A DNA stretch of 9,559 bases from an uncultured Haloferula sp. (GTDB lineage: Bacteria > Verrucomicrobiota > Verrucomicrobiae > Verrucomicrobiales > Akkermansiaceae): assembly GCA_946885645.1 (NCBI GenBank), contig CAMPGU010000154.1, forward strand, positions 1 through 9,559. The letters are read 5' to 3'. Numbering within the stretch: position 1 is the first letter of the stretch; each line of letters starts with the position of its first letter. Made by a program: the position numbers and the translations under genes. The notes under the pieces were generated by a model. It did no database searches. It was not told the origin of the DNA and was given only the letters and a program-made list of their open reading frames with translations. Of this stretch, positions 1-7,264 are shown one piece after another.

Positions 1-479
1 GCCTGAAGGCGCTCAACCGGGGTTTCGGCGGCAGTCACATTTCGGAAGTAAATCACTACCTCGAGCGCTGCGTGCTGCGCTACGAGCCCTCGCTGGTGGT
101 CTTCTACTGCGGCGGCAACGATCTATGGGACAAGAAGACTCCGGAGCAGGTGGAGGAAGACTTCACCGAATTCCGCACCCGCCTGTTCGAGCGCTCCCCC
201 GCCGCGAAGCTGATCGTGCTGGCGGTGCGCCCGAGCCCCGCGCGCCTCTCCATCATCAAAGCAGAAGCGGATCTCAACGAACGTTTCCGAAAGGCCGCTG
301 CGGCCGACCCGCGGATTACTCACCTGCCGGGCTCCTGCGACCGCTATTTGGACAACACCGGCAAGCCGATCCCGGAACTTTTCGTGGCCGACGGCCTGCA
401 CATGAGCGAGGCGGGCTACGCGATCTGGAAGGAGATCCTGACGCCGCATCTGAAGGTGCCGGCGGCGGCTGGAGAGTAG
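1..479 (+). CDS. SGNH/GDSL-family hydrolase (esterase/lipase-like), 3' part only
   Basis: The reading frame is open from base 3 to the TAG at 477-479, giving 158 residues; the start and the block I GDS serine lie left of the window. Family hallmarks visible in order are: block II, GFGGS (fragment residues 8-12), whose Gly contributes to the oxyanion hole; block III, GGND (about residues 38-41), whose Asn does the same; and block V, DGLH, with Asp130 and His133 of the catalytic triad, followed by MSEAGYAIW. The family hydrolyses esters of carbohydrates or lipids, and the substrate cannot be told from this piece. A GTG at 72 could be read as a start, but the conserved GFGGS block lies upstream of it, so the gene clearly begins earlier. 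It ends 25 bases before the ECF41-type promoter. No hairpin-type terminator was seen between them, only a T-run at 488-494. Family assignment is firm; function is general. Confidence 0.88.
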   Translation, partial: LKALNRGFGGSHISEVNHYLERCVLRYEPSLVVFYCGGNDLWDKKTPEQVEEDFTEFRTRLFERSPAAKLIVLAVRPSPARLSIIKAEADLNERFRKAAAADPRITHLPGSCDRYLDNTGKPIPELFVADGLHMSEAGYAIWKEILTPHLKVPAAAGE

Positions 480-518
480 GCGGGAAATTTTTTTCGCGGC
501 GCGTGTCACGTTTCCCGC
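480..518. repeat. 8-bp perfect inverted repeat bracketing the -35 element
   Basis: GCGGGAAA at 480-487 is matched by its exact reverse complement TTTCCCGC at 511-518, separated by 23 bases. The right arm directly follows the TGTCACG -35 element (504-510), and a T-run (488-494) follows the left arm. It could be an operator for a second regulator, a weak hairpin ending the upstream esterase transcript, or chance. The same 8-mer recurs elsewhere in the window, which weakens a dedicated role. Confidence 0.4.
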
Positions 519-530
519 GGCTGTCTCGTC
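504..530 (+). promoter_or_regulatory. ECF41-type sigma factor promoter (-35 TGTCACG, -10 CGTC)
   Basis: TGTCACG (504-510) is followed by exactly 16 bases and then CGTC (527-530). This matches the reported ECF41 target promoter, a TGTCACA-like -35 element and a CGTC -10 element about 16 bases apart, except at the last -35 base (G for A). It lies 30 bases upstream of the start of the gene pair whose second member is itself an ECF41 sigma factor, which is the usual place for an autoregulated ECF41 promoter. Transcription would start near 536-539, leaving a leader of about 20-25 bases. The motif match is seen directly; use by this sigma factor is inferred from the family. Confidence 0.8.
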
Positions 531-560
531 GGGAATGGTGCGCCGCTGGCGCTCGACACC

Positions 561-1007
561 ATGCAACCCCGATTCGACCACTACAAAGCCGACCCCGCCT
601 CGATCCAAGCCATGCTGGCCCTGGAGAAACACGTCTCCAGCACGACGCTCGACCACGGGCTCCGGGAATTGATCAAGCTCCGCGCCTCCCAGATCAACGG
701 ATGTGCCTTCTGCGTGGACATGCACTCGAAGGACCTGCGCAAGCACGGCGAGACCGAGCAGCGCCTGTACCTGCTGAGCGTCTGGCGGGAATCGCCGCTC
801 TTCACGGATGCGGAGCGCGCGGCCCTGGCGTGGACGGAGGCTGTCACGCGGGTGGCCGATACCGGCGTGCCGGATGATGTTTACGAGGAATTCGCCCGGC
901 ACTTCACGGAGCAGGAGCGGGTGCAGATCACCCTGCTGATCGGTGCCATCAATATCTGGAATCGCTTGGCGGTGTCTTTTCGCGCGGTGCATCCTGTGGT
1001 CACCTGA
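561..1007 (+). CDS. AhpD-like / carboxymuconolactone decarboxylase-family protein (ECF41 partner)
   Basis: This is a small 148-residue protein of the AhpD/CMD fold. Glu36, Cys48, Cys51 and His55 (inside CAFCVDMH) have the same spacing as the AhpD peroxidase proton-relay and redox-thiol site (E-x11-C-x2-C-x3-H), so a thiol-dependent peroxidase or disulfide reductase activity is plausible. The substrate and electron donor are unknown. A tryptophan-rich segment (LSVWRESPLF, about 72-81) and a C-terminal helix (about 120-140) fit the helical trimer/hexamer fold. No signal peptide is present, so it should be cytoplasmic. The ATG at 561 is the first start after the ECF41-type promoter; no clear Shine-Dalgarno sequence precedes it. 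Its TGA overlaps the ATG of the sigma factor gene by one base (TGATG at 1005-1009), suggesting translational coupling. CMD/oxidoreductase/epimerase ('COE') genes next to ECF41 sigma genes are a known family context. Confidence 0.9.
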   Translation: MQPRFDHYKADPASIQAMLALEKHVSSTTLDHGLRELIKLRASQINGCAFCVDMHSKDLRKHGETEQRLYLLSVWRESPLFTDAERAALAWTEAVTRVADTGVPDDVYEEFARHFTEQERVQITLLIGAINIWNRLAVSFRAVHPVVT

Positions 1008-1858
1008 TGGATCGAGCCGCCGCCATATTCGAGGAGCACCGCCCCTTTCTCCGTTCGCTGGGCTACCGCATGCTGGGCACCCTGGCCGATGCCGAGGACA
1101 TCGTGCAGGAGACCTGGCTGCGCTGGGCGGCGGTGCCCATGGCGGAGGTCGATGCGCCGCGTTCATTCCTGGCGAAGACGGCCACCCGCCTGTGCCTGGA
1201 CCACCTGAAATCGGCCCGCGTGCGACGGGAGACGTACGTGGGCGAGTGGCTGCCGGAACCGGTGGCGGACGAGGCGGAAGAGGTGACGGGGGAGGATGTG
1301 TCCTTCGCGGTGATGATCGCGATGGAGCGTCTGACGCCCCTGGAGCGTGCGGCCTTCCTGCTGCACGATGTCTTCGGCGAGTCCTTCGAGGAAATCGGCG
1401 GCTTGCTCTCCCGTCCCGCGGCGACCTGTCGTCAGCTCGCCTCCCGCGCGCGGCGGCATCTCCGCACGGCGGCTCCCCGTCATCAGGTAGAAGCGGGGGA
1501 AGGCCGCAGGCTCGCCACGGCTTTCCTCCACGCCGCGCGGAGCGGCGATCTGGAAGGCCTGAAAAGGATTTTGCTGCCCGATGCCGTGCTGATCAGCGAC
1601 GGAGGCGGGGTGGTGAAGGCGGCCCTGCGGCCGATCCTCGGCAGCGACCGCATCGCACGCATGTTCGAAAGCCTCACCCGGCGGAAGACTCCGCCGGAAG
1701 AACTCCGCGAGGTGCGGTTCAGCGGCTTGGAAGGTTTCATGTACCTCAGCGGCGGGAGCGTCACGGACATCATCCTTTTCGATCCGGGCGAGGGCGGGAT
1801 CGCACGGATGTACTGCATCAGGAACCCGCGGAAACTATCCCGGGCGGCTGTCGCCTGA
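1007..1858 (+). CDS. RNA polymerase ECF sigma factor, group ECF41 (SigJ-like) with C-terminal SnoaL-like domain
   Basis: This 283-residue sigma factor has region 2 at about residues 5-70 (RMLGTLADAEDIVQETWLRW core, 21-40), a linker carrying WLPEP (81-85), region 4 with its helix-turn-helix at about 105-155, and a SnoaL/NTF2-like extension at about 165-283. ECF41 factors lack a classical membrane anti-sigma factor; the fused C-terminal domain regulates them by contacting the sigma core. Three family signatures are present: WLPEP, a DGGG motif (198-201, with Lys at 204 rather than immediately after the glycines), and NPRKL (273-277) as a form of the family NPDKL near the C-terminus. The start ATG overlaps the preceding AhpD-like gene by one base, so the two are probably translated together. 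It likely drives its own promoter at 504-530. The gene is followed 10 bases later by a strong hairpin. Group assignment is confident; the inducing signal is unknown. Confidence 0.92.
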   Translation: MDRAAAIFEEHRPFLRSLGYRMLGTLADAEDIVQETWLRWAAVPMAEVDAPRSFLAKTATRLCLDHLKSARVRRETYVGEWLPEPVADEAEEVTGEDVSFAVMIAMERLTPLERAAFLLHDVFGESFEEIGGLLSRPAATCRQLASRARRHLRTAAPRHQVEAGEGRRLATAFLHAARSGDLEGLKRILLPDAVLISDGGGVVKAALRPILGSDRIARMFESLTRRKTPPEELREVRFSGLEGFMYLSGGSVTDIILFDPGEGGIARMYCIRNPRKLSRAAVA

Positions 1859-1868
1859 ACCCAAAAAA

Positions 1869-1894
1869 CCCTCCGTCGGCGGACCGGCGGAGGG
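1869..1894. terminator. Bidirectional intrinsic terminator hairpin
   Basis: An 11-bp stem pairs 1869-1879 with 1884-1894, with one G-U pair (1876/1887) and a CGGA tetraloop (1880-1883). Read on the minus strand it is followed by six T residues (complement of A 1863-1868), a textbook terminator lying 27 bases past the ancestral stop codon of the prolyl oligopeptidase. Read on the plus strand it sits 10 bases after the sigma factor stop, with a poorer T tract (CTTGGAATTT). It probably ends both convergent transcripts, more efficiently the minus-strand one. Confidence 0.85.
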
Positions 1895-1920
1895 CTTGGA
1901 ATTTGCGGAGTTTCCCGCCG

Positions 1921-4000
1921 CTATCGCTTCAGAACCGACTCTAGGAAAGCCCACTCGTCGGCGGTTTTGTCGATCATCTTGGAGAGTGCGGTGCCCGATC
2001 AGCACGGGCGGGCCGTCCTTCGCCTGGCATTCCTGAAGCCGCGCGGCGAACTTGAAGCTGTGGGCAGGCACCACCCGGTCATCGTGATCGGCGGTCGTGA
2101 CCATGGTCGCGGGGTAGCGCGTGCCCGGCTTGAGCACGTGGTAAGGGGAATACCGGAGCAGCGCTTGGAATTCCTCCGGGTCCTCCGCGCTGCCGTAGTC
2201 TTTCTCCCATGCCCAGCCGATGGTGAACTTGTGGAAGCGGAGCATGTCCATCACCCCCACCGCCGGGAGCGCCGCGCCGAAAAGGTCCGGCCGTTGGGTC
2301 ATGCAGGCGCCTACCAGGAGGCCGCCGTTGCTGCCGCCCTGGATGGCAAGGCGGGAAGGCACGGTGTAACGCTCTTTCACCAGCCACTCGGCAGCGGCGA
2401 TGAAATCGTCGAAGACATTCTGCTTCCGCAGGCGCGTTCCCGCCAAGTGCCAGTCGCTTCCGTATTCGCCCCCGCCGCGTAGGTTCGCGAGCGCGAAAAC
2501 CCCGCCCCGCTCCAGCCATACCGCCCGCCCGATTGAGAAGCCGGGGCCGACGCTGATATTGAAGCCGCCGTAGCCGGAGAGCAGCACCCGGTGGCTGCCG
2601 TCGAGCTTCAGCCCCTTCTTGTGAACCAGGAAGACCGGCACTTTCGTGCCATCCTTGCTGGTAACGAAAACCTGCCGGGTCTCGTACCCGTCGCTGTCGA
2701 AGGCGACCTTCGGCCGCTTCCACAGGGTGCTTTCACCGGTCGCCAAATTGTAGCGGTAGATGGCTCCGGCGTCGGTAAAGCTGGTGAAGGAATAGAAGGT
2801 TTCGCTGTCCTTGCGCCGGCCCTCGAAGCCCGCGGCGCTGCCGATGCCTGGCAGGGCGACCTCCCGCACCATCTTGCCGTCGAGGTCGTGCACGGAGACG
2901 GCGCTCTTTGCATCGCGCAGATATTCACAGACCAGGAAGCCGCCGACGCTGCTCGCGCTCTGGAGTAGGTCCTTTGCCTGCGGGATGATTTCCTTCCACG
3001 CTTCGCGGCCGGGTTTCCGGACGTCGATGGCGATCACCCGATGCCGCGGCGCATCCAGATCGGTGCGGAAGAAGAAGACGTCGCCCTCGTTTCCGATGAA
3101 GTCGTAGCTGGCATCCGCCTCCGCCAGCAGTTCCACCACCGCGGAGTCCGGCTGGGACATGTCGCGGTAGAAGAGGCGGTTTTTCGGATCGGTGCCCTCG
3201 GTCACGTGGATGATGAGGAACCTGCCGTCCTCGGTGAGGCCGCCGCCGAAGCCCCATTTCGGATGGTCCTTCCGCTCGTAGATCAGCTTGTCCTCGGATT
3301 GCGGGGTGCCGATCTTGTGGAAGCAGAGCTTCTGGAACTCGTTCTTCTGGGTCAGCGCGGCACCCGTAGCCGGAGCTTCGTAGCGGCTGTAGTAGAAGCC
3401 GCTGCCGTCCTTGGCCCAGGAAAGCCCGCTGAATTTGACCCACTTCAAGTGATCCCCGGTGTCTTTCCCGCTGGCCACGTCGCGCACGAGGATTTCATTC
3501 CAGTCGCTGCCCCCGCGGGAGATCGAATAAGCGAGCAGCTTCCCGTCTTCGCTCGGTTGGAATTGAGCGAGCGCGACGGTGCCGTCCTGCGATAGCTTGT
3601 TCGGATCCAGGAGTTCCCGGCCCTCCCCGTTCATCGTATCGGCCACCCGGAGCACGGATTGGTTCTGCAGGCCGCTATTGTGGGTGAAGAACCAGCGTCC
3701 GCCGTACTCCCGGGGCGCACCCGCGCGTTCGAAATTCCACAGCTCCGCGAGGCGCTTGCGGATCTCTCCGCGCTGCGGAATCGTGGCGAGGTAGTCTTCG
3801 GTGACCCGGTTCTGCGCCGCGACCCACTCCTTCGTCTCGGGCGAATTGTCGTCCTCCAGCCAGCGGTAGGGGTCCGGAACCCGGGTGCCGTGGAGCTCGT
3901 CCACCACGTCGGCCTTCCGGGCCTGCGGGTAGTCGATGGCCGCGGCGAAGCCGAGGGAGGGAATCATAAGGCTAAGCAGAGAGGGAATATTGGAATTCAT
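1921..4000 (-). pseudogene. Secreted prolyl oligopeptidase (S9A), frameshifted by a deletion near the 3' end
   Basis: This is an S9A prolyl endopeptidase, which cleaves after proline in short peptides. The likely start is ATG at 4000, giving MNSNIPSLL and a hydrophobic stretch ending GFAAA, a probable signal peptide; an ATG at 4066 would add 22 residues that do not resemble the family. Residues of about 25-75 hold the conserved PYRWLEDD region. A seven-bladed propeller follows to about 430, then the alpha/beta-hydrolase domain. Ser557 (GGSNGG, 555-560), Asp640 and Arg642 (HDDRVV) correspond closely to pig POP Ser554, Asp641 and Arg643. After Ile668 (ATC, 1999-1997) the family continues with a segment around AGHGAG that holds the catalytic His. 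Here the sequence jumps, one base later, to GTALSKMIDK in another frame, which runs through the family-like WAFLESVLKR to TAG at 1923-1921. About 29 bases appear to be missing: restoring them gives a normal 702-residue protein. As it stands, the frame reads an unrelated tail to 1835, through the terminator. It is probably inactive or an assembly error. Confidence 0.85.
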
Positions 4001-4196
4001 TCGATTGGCAGCGGTGTGTCGTGAAAGCGATGCCGACGCGATCCTTTTTGCCGGATTTCCGTCCATTTGGAGACGCGGGTGGCAGAGCGCGTGTCCTTCA
4101 TCCGGCGGAAGCTTGCCGTTCCCCGCCGGATTGCCCGCACCCCTGTTACCTAAGCTGCGGGGGTTTGCGCAACCGGCCGGCGCTGTTTAGCTTGCG
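4001..4196. other. Divergent intergenic region between prolyl oligopeptidase and FdhF-like genes
   Basis: This 196-base spacer must contain both divergent promoters. I saw no convincing sigma-70 boxes, no Shine-Dalgarno sequence before either start, and no molybdenum-cofactor riboswitch-like structure. The only clear structure is the inverted repeat at 4100-4131. Confidence 0.5.
4100..4131. repeat. 9-bp perfect inverted repeat in divergent promoter region
   Basis: ATCCGGCGG (4100-4108) pairs exactly with CCGCCGGAT (4123-4131) across a 14-base loop. It sits 66 bases before the FdhF-like start and about 100 bases before the peptidase start. No T tract follows in either direction, so a terminator is unlikely; an operator for a dimeric regulator or a leader hairpin is possible. 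In GC-rich DNA such repeats also arise by chance. Confidence 0.45.
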
Positions 4197-6449
4197 ATGG
4201 TGAGCGGGAAAGAAGACGGGACTTTCAGGGAGCCGGAGACATACGCCGCGGGCGCGAGGGCCGTCGCGGAGTCCCTGAAGCAGGTTTTCGGCAAGGCGGG
4301 GATCGGTCGCGGCACCAAGGCCCTGCTCGGTCTCAACCAAGCGGGCGGCTTCGACTGTCCGAGCTGCGCTTGGCCGGATCCCGACCGGGACCGCTCGGTG
4401 GCGGAGTTTTGCGAGAACGGGGCCAAGGCGGTCGCCTCGGAGGCGATGAAGCGGGTGATCGGAGCTAAGTTTTTCGCGGAGCATTCAATCGACGATCTGC
4501 TGCAGGAGACGGACGCGTGGCATGACCTGCAGGGGCGCTTGGCGGAACCGATGCTCCTTGAAGCGGGAAGCTCCCATTATCGTCCCGTCTCTTGGGAGGC
4601 AGCCATTGGCATTCTCGCCGAAGAACTCCGCGGCCTGAACTCCCCGGACGAGGCGATTTTCTATACCTCCGGCCGCGCCAGCAATGAGGCGGCGTTTCTT
4701 TACCAGCTCTTCGTCCGCGCGTATGGGACCAACAATCTGCCGGATTGCTCGAACATGTGCCATGAATCGAGCGGCCTGGCCTTGAAGCAGTCCATTGGCG
4801 TGGGGAAGGGGACCGTGACGCTGGAGGATTTCCTGGAGGCGGAGGTGATCCTCTGTGTGGGCCAGAACCCGGGAACCAATCACCCGCGCATGTTGAGCAC
4901 GCTGGAGGAGGCGGTGAAAAGCGGCGCGAAGCTGGTGGCGATCAACCCGCTGAAGGAGGCAGGATTGCTCCGCTTTTCCCATCCGCAGCATCTGACGGGG
5001 CTTCTGGGCAGGTCCACCCCGCTGGCCTCGACCTACCTGCAGGTGAGGGTGAACGGCGACATGGCCCTCTTCCGCGGCCTTGCCAAGGCACTGATCGAGA
5101 CCGGCGGCCTGGACGACCACTTCATCCGCGAACACGGTGCCGGATACGAAGACTATCGCCGCGCCGTGGAACTCGCGGAATGGCCGCGGATCGAGGAGCT
5201 TTCCGGAATTTCCCGCGCGGAGATCGAAGCGCTGGCTTCCCTGGTCTCCGCCGGGGAGCGGAAGCTCGTCACCTGCTGGGCGATGGGCCTCACCCAGCAC
5301 CGCAACGCCGTCGCCACGATCCGCGAGATCGCGAACCTGCACCTGCTGCTGGGGGCCGTCGGTAGGCCGGGTGCCGGCCTGTGCCCGGTGCGCGGGCATA
5401 GCAATGTCCAGGGAGACCGCACCGTGGGGATCTTTGAAAAGATGCCGGAGAGCTTTCTCGCCGCGCTTGAGAAACAGGCGGGCATCCCGATCCCGCGCGC
5501 CCACGGGCTGGATACCGTGGGCTCCGTCCTGGCGATGCATGAGGGCAAGGCGAAGGTGTTCTTCGCGCTCGGCGGGAACTTCGCGCAGGCCACGCCGGAC
5601 AGCGGCTTCACCGCGGAGGCGCTACGGAAATGCAGGCTAACCTGCCACGTCTCGACGAAGCTCAACCGTAGCCACCTGATCCACGGCCGGCGCGCGCTGA
5701 TCCTGCCTTGCCTGGGCCGCAGCGAGCGGGACGAAGGACCTCTCGGTCCACGCTTTGTCACCACGGAAAATTCGATGAGCGTGGTGCAGTCTTCGCAGGG
5801 CCGGCTAGCGCCCGTCTCCGAAGATCTGTTGAGCGAGGCGGAGATCGTCGCGCGCCTGGCGGAGGCGGTGCTCGGAGACCGGGGAAAGGTCCGCTGGCGC
5901 TGGCTGGCGGAAGACTACGACCGGATCCGGGATTGGATTGAAGCGGTGGTGCCGGGCTTCGGGAGTTACAACGCACGGGTGCGGGAGCCGGGCGGTTTCT
6001 ACCTGCCGAATGCGGCAAAAGAGCGGGTGTGGCCCACCGGGAACGGGAGGGCGAACTTTTCCGCCGCGCCGCTGGATGCCTTCACGGTTCCGCCGGGCCG
6101 GTTCTTGCTCCAGACGCTGCGCAGCCATGACCAATTCAATACCACGGTCTACGGGCTCGATGACCGCTACCGCGGCATTTCAGGCATGCGTGACATCGTC
6201 TTTCTTAATCCCGCGGATCTCGCCGCCATCGGCGCGAAACCCGGTCAGAGAGTGGATGTGACAAGCCACTGGGAGGACGGCGAGCGGCACCTGAGGGGCC
6301 TGCGCGCGATACCGTATGAGATGCCGCGTGGCCTGGCCGCCGCCTATTTCCCCGAAGCGAACGTGCTGGTGCCGGTGGGACACGTGGCGGTGGGCAGCAA
6401 TACCCCGGCGAGCAAGAGCATCGAGGTCAGCATCAGCCCGCAGGGGTAA
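4197..6449 (+). CDS. FdhF/YdeP-family molybdopterin oxidoreductase (formate dehydrogenase alpha-like)
   Basis: At 750 residues this matches the length of E. coli YdeP (about 759), a DMSO-reductase-superfamily enzyme that should bind molybdenum with two pyranopterin guanine dinucleotides. The N-terminus holds DCPSCAWPDPD (Cys54, Cys57) and FCENGAKAVASEA (Cys72), family hallmarks that replace the canonical four-Cys FeS motif of formate dehydrogenases. Cys188 in NMCHESSG aligns with the Mo-ligating selenocysteine 140 of FdhF; its codon is TGC. Further blocks are VGQNPGTNHPR (cofactor binding), MGLTQHRNAV (from about 363), VRGHSNVQGDRT (from about 398) and a molybdopterin-dinucleotide-binding C-terminal domain (about 635-748). 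No Tat signal is seen, so it should be cytoplasmic. The physiological substrate of this subfamily is not established; E. coli YdeP is linked to acid resistance. The ATG at 4197 gives the family N-terminus; no clear ribosome-binding site precedes it. The activating protein FdhD is encoded convergently 14 bases downstream. Confidence 0.92.
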   Translation: MVSGKEDGTFREPETYAAGARAVAESLKQVFGKAGIGRGTKALLGLNQAGGFDCPSCAWPDPDRDRSVAEFCENGAKAVASEAMKRVIGAKFFAEHSIDDLLQETDAWHDLQGRLAEPMLLEAGSSHYRPVSWEAAIGILAEELRGLNSPDEAIFYTSGRASNEAAFLYQLFVRAYGTNNLPDCSNMCHESSGLALKQSIGVGKGTVTLEDFLEAEVILCVGQNPGTNHPRMLSTLEEAVKSGAKLVAINPLKEAGLLRFSHPQHLTGLLGRSTPLASTYLQVRVNGDMALFRGLAKALIETGGLDDHFIREHGAGYEDYRRAVELAEWPRIEELSGISRAEIEALASLVSAGERKLVTCWAMGLTQHRNAVATIREIANLHLLLGAVGRPGAGLCPVRGHSNVQGDRTVGIFEKMPESFLAALEKQAGIPIPRAHGLDTVGSVLAMHEGKAKVFFALGGNFAQATPDSGFTAEALRKCRLTCHVSTKLNRSHLIHGRRALILPCLGRSERDEGPLGPRFVTTENSMSVVQSSQGRLAPVSEDLLSEAEIVARLAEAVLGDRGKVRWRWLAEDYDRIRDWIEAVVPGFGSYNARVREPGGFYLPNAAKERVWPTGNGRANFSAAPLDAFTVPPGRFLLQTLRSHDQFNTTVYGLDDRYRGISGMRDIVFLNPADLAAIGAKPGQRVDVTSHWEDGERHLRGLRAIPYEMPRGLAAAYFPEANVLVPVGHVAVGSNTPASKSIEVSISPQG

Positions 6450-6463
6450 AAAGGCGCTGCGCC

Positions 6464-7264
6464 TCAGCTGGAGATTCTGTCCGCGCCCGCATAGATCTTG
6501 AATTGAGGCGGTCGCAGAAAGGCCATCAGGGCCTGGCCCGATTGCCGGGCAAAATCAATGGCCAGCGAGGAGGGCGCGGAAATGGCGGCCACCAGCGGGA
6601 TGCCTCCGGCTAGCGCCTTCTGCATGATTTCGAAAGAAACGCGCCCGGAGACGAGCAGGAAGCAGTTTCCAAGATCGACCGCGGATCCGAGGCAGTGGCC
6701 GAGCACCTTGTCCACGGCGTTGTGCCTGCCGATATCCTCTCGTACGACATGCAGCGTGCCATCCGCTCCGAAGACCCCGGCGGCATGAAGGCCGCCGGTG
6801 CGGGCGAAGACGGATTGGCAGCCGGACATCAAGCCGGGTGCGGCGAGTACCGCTTCCCGCGGAAAGACGGTCGCGTTTTCCAAAGCAGGAAGATGATTCG
6901 CCACCGCCTCGATGGTCGCCTTCCCGCATAGGCCGCAGGAAGAAGCGCTGAAAACATGGCGGGTTAACTTCGAGAAATCCACCGCGGCTCCGTCCGTGAG
7001 GAAGACGAGTGCATGGTTCGGCTTCGATTCCAGGTCGATTTTGCGCACTTGGTCCGCGGACGTGATGACTCCTTCCGTAAGCAGGAAACCGAGTGCCAGT
7101 TCGGCATCATGGCCCGGAGTGCGCATCGTGACGGCTACCGACCGCCCGTCCACGACCATCTGCAGCGGCTCCTCGACCACCACATGATCCGGTTCCTCCG
7201 CGCCCGCCGCGTCCCTTGCCATCACCTCCCGGTCCATGTCCGGATGCTGGAGCGGGTTGCTCAC
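6464..7264 (-). CDS. fdhD: Formate dehydrogenase accessory sulfurtransferase FdhD
   Basis: FdhD moves sulfur from the cysteine desulfurase IscS to the molybdenum bis-MGD cofactor, a step required for formate-dehydrogenase activity. Family marks are the early TMRTPGHDAELALGFLLTEG block, the catalytic CxxC in SSCGLCGK (Cys110 and Cys113; E. coli Cys121/Cys124), DIGRHNAVDK in the GDP/cofactor-binding region, LLVSGRVSFEIMQKA, and a C-terminal block ending RPPQFKIYAG. From the GTG at 7264 the protein has 266 residues, near the usual 260-280. I chose this start because GTG overlaps the TGA of the upstream gene by four bases (GTGA) and is preceded by GGAGG at 7279-7275, ten bases away. The frame stays open back to an ATG at 7354, but that would overlap the upstream gene by about 90 bases. 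ATG codons at 7237 and 7222 are alternatives. Its likely client is the convergent FdhF/YdeP-like enzyme. Confidence 0.93.
   Translation of the reverse strand: MSNPLQHPDMDREVMARDAAGAEEPDHVVVEEPLQMVVDGRSVAVTMRTPGHDAELALGFLLTEGVITSADQVRKIDLESKPNHALVFLTDGAAVDFSKLTRHVFSASSCGLCGKATIEAVANHLPALENATVFPREAVLAAPGLMSGCQSVFARTGGLHAAGVFGADGTLHVVREDIGRHNAVDKVLGHCLGSAVDLGNCFLLVSGRVSFEIMQKALAGGIPLVAAISAPSSLAIDFARQSGQALMAFLRPPQFKIYAGADRISS

Noticed and set aside
842..868. Second TGTCACG (842-848) inside the AhpD-like gene as another ECF41 promoter
   Set aside because: The base run at the required 16-base spacing is GCGT, not CGTC, and it lies within a coding region.
123..1166. Long minus-strand open frame (347 codons) across the esterase end, promoter and AhpD-like gene
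   Set aside because: It is antisense to well-supported genes and rich in Arg/Gly/His as expected for a GC-rich shadow frame, with no recognisable domain.
943..1944. Plus-strand open frame of 333 codons overlapping the sigma factor gene
   Set aside because: It is a different frame of the ECF41 gene and is low-complexity Gly/Arg/Pro; the sigma factor frame has clear domains.
1990..2000. Programmed ribosomal frameshift in the prolyl oligopeptidase
   Set aside because: There is no slippery run, and the AGHGAG codons are absent from all frames, so a frameshift could not restore the family sequence.
4001..4196. Molybdenum-cofactor riboswitch or clear sigma-70 promoter ahead of the FdhF-like gene
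   Set aside because: Only a simple 9-bp inverted repeat is visible; no Moco-aptamer-like multi-stem arrangement and no convincing -35/-10 pair could be seen by eye.
4758..4760. Possible selenocysteine codon at the molybdenum-ligand position of the FdhF-like enzyme
   Set aside because: The codon is TGC (cysteine), not TGA, and no recoding hairpin is needed.
4485..5540. Minus-strand open frame of 351 codons inside the FdhF-like gene
   Set aside because: It is antisense to a confidently assigned enzyme and its composition is that of a shadow frame.
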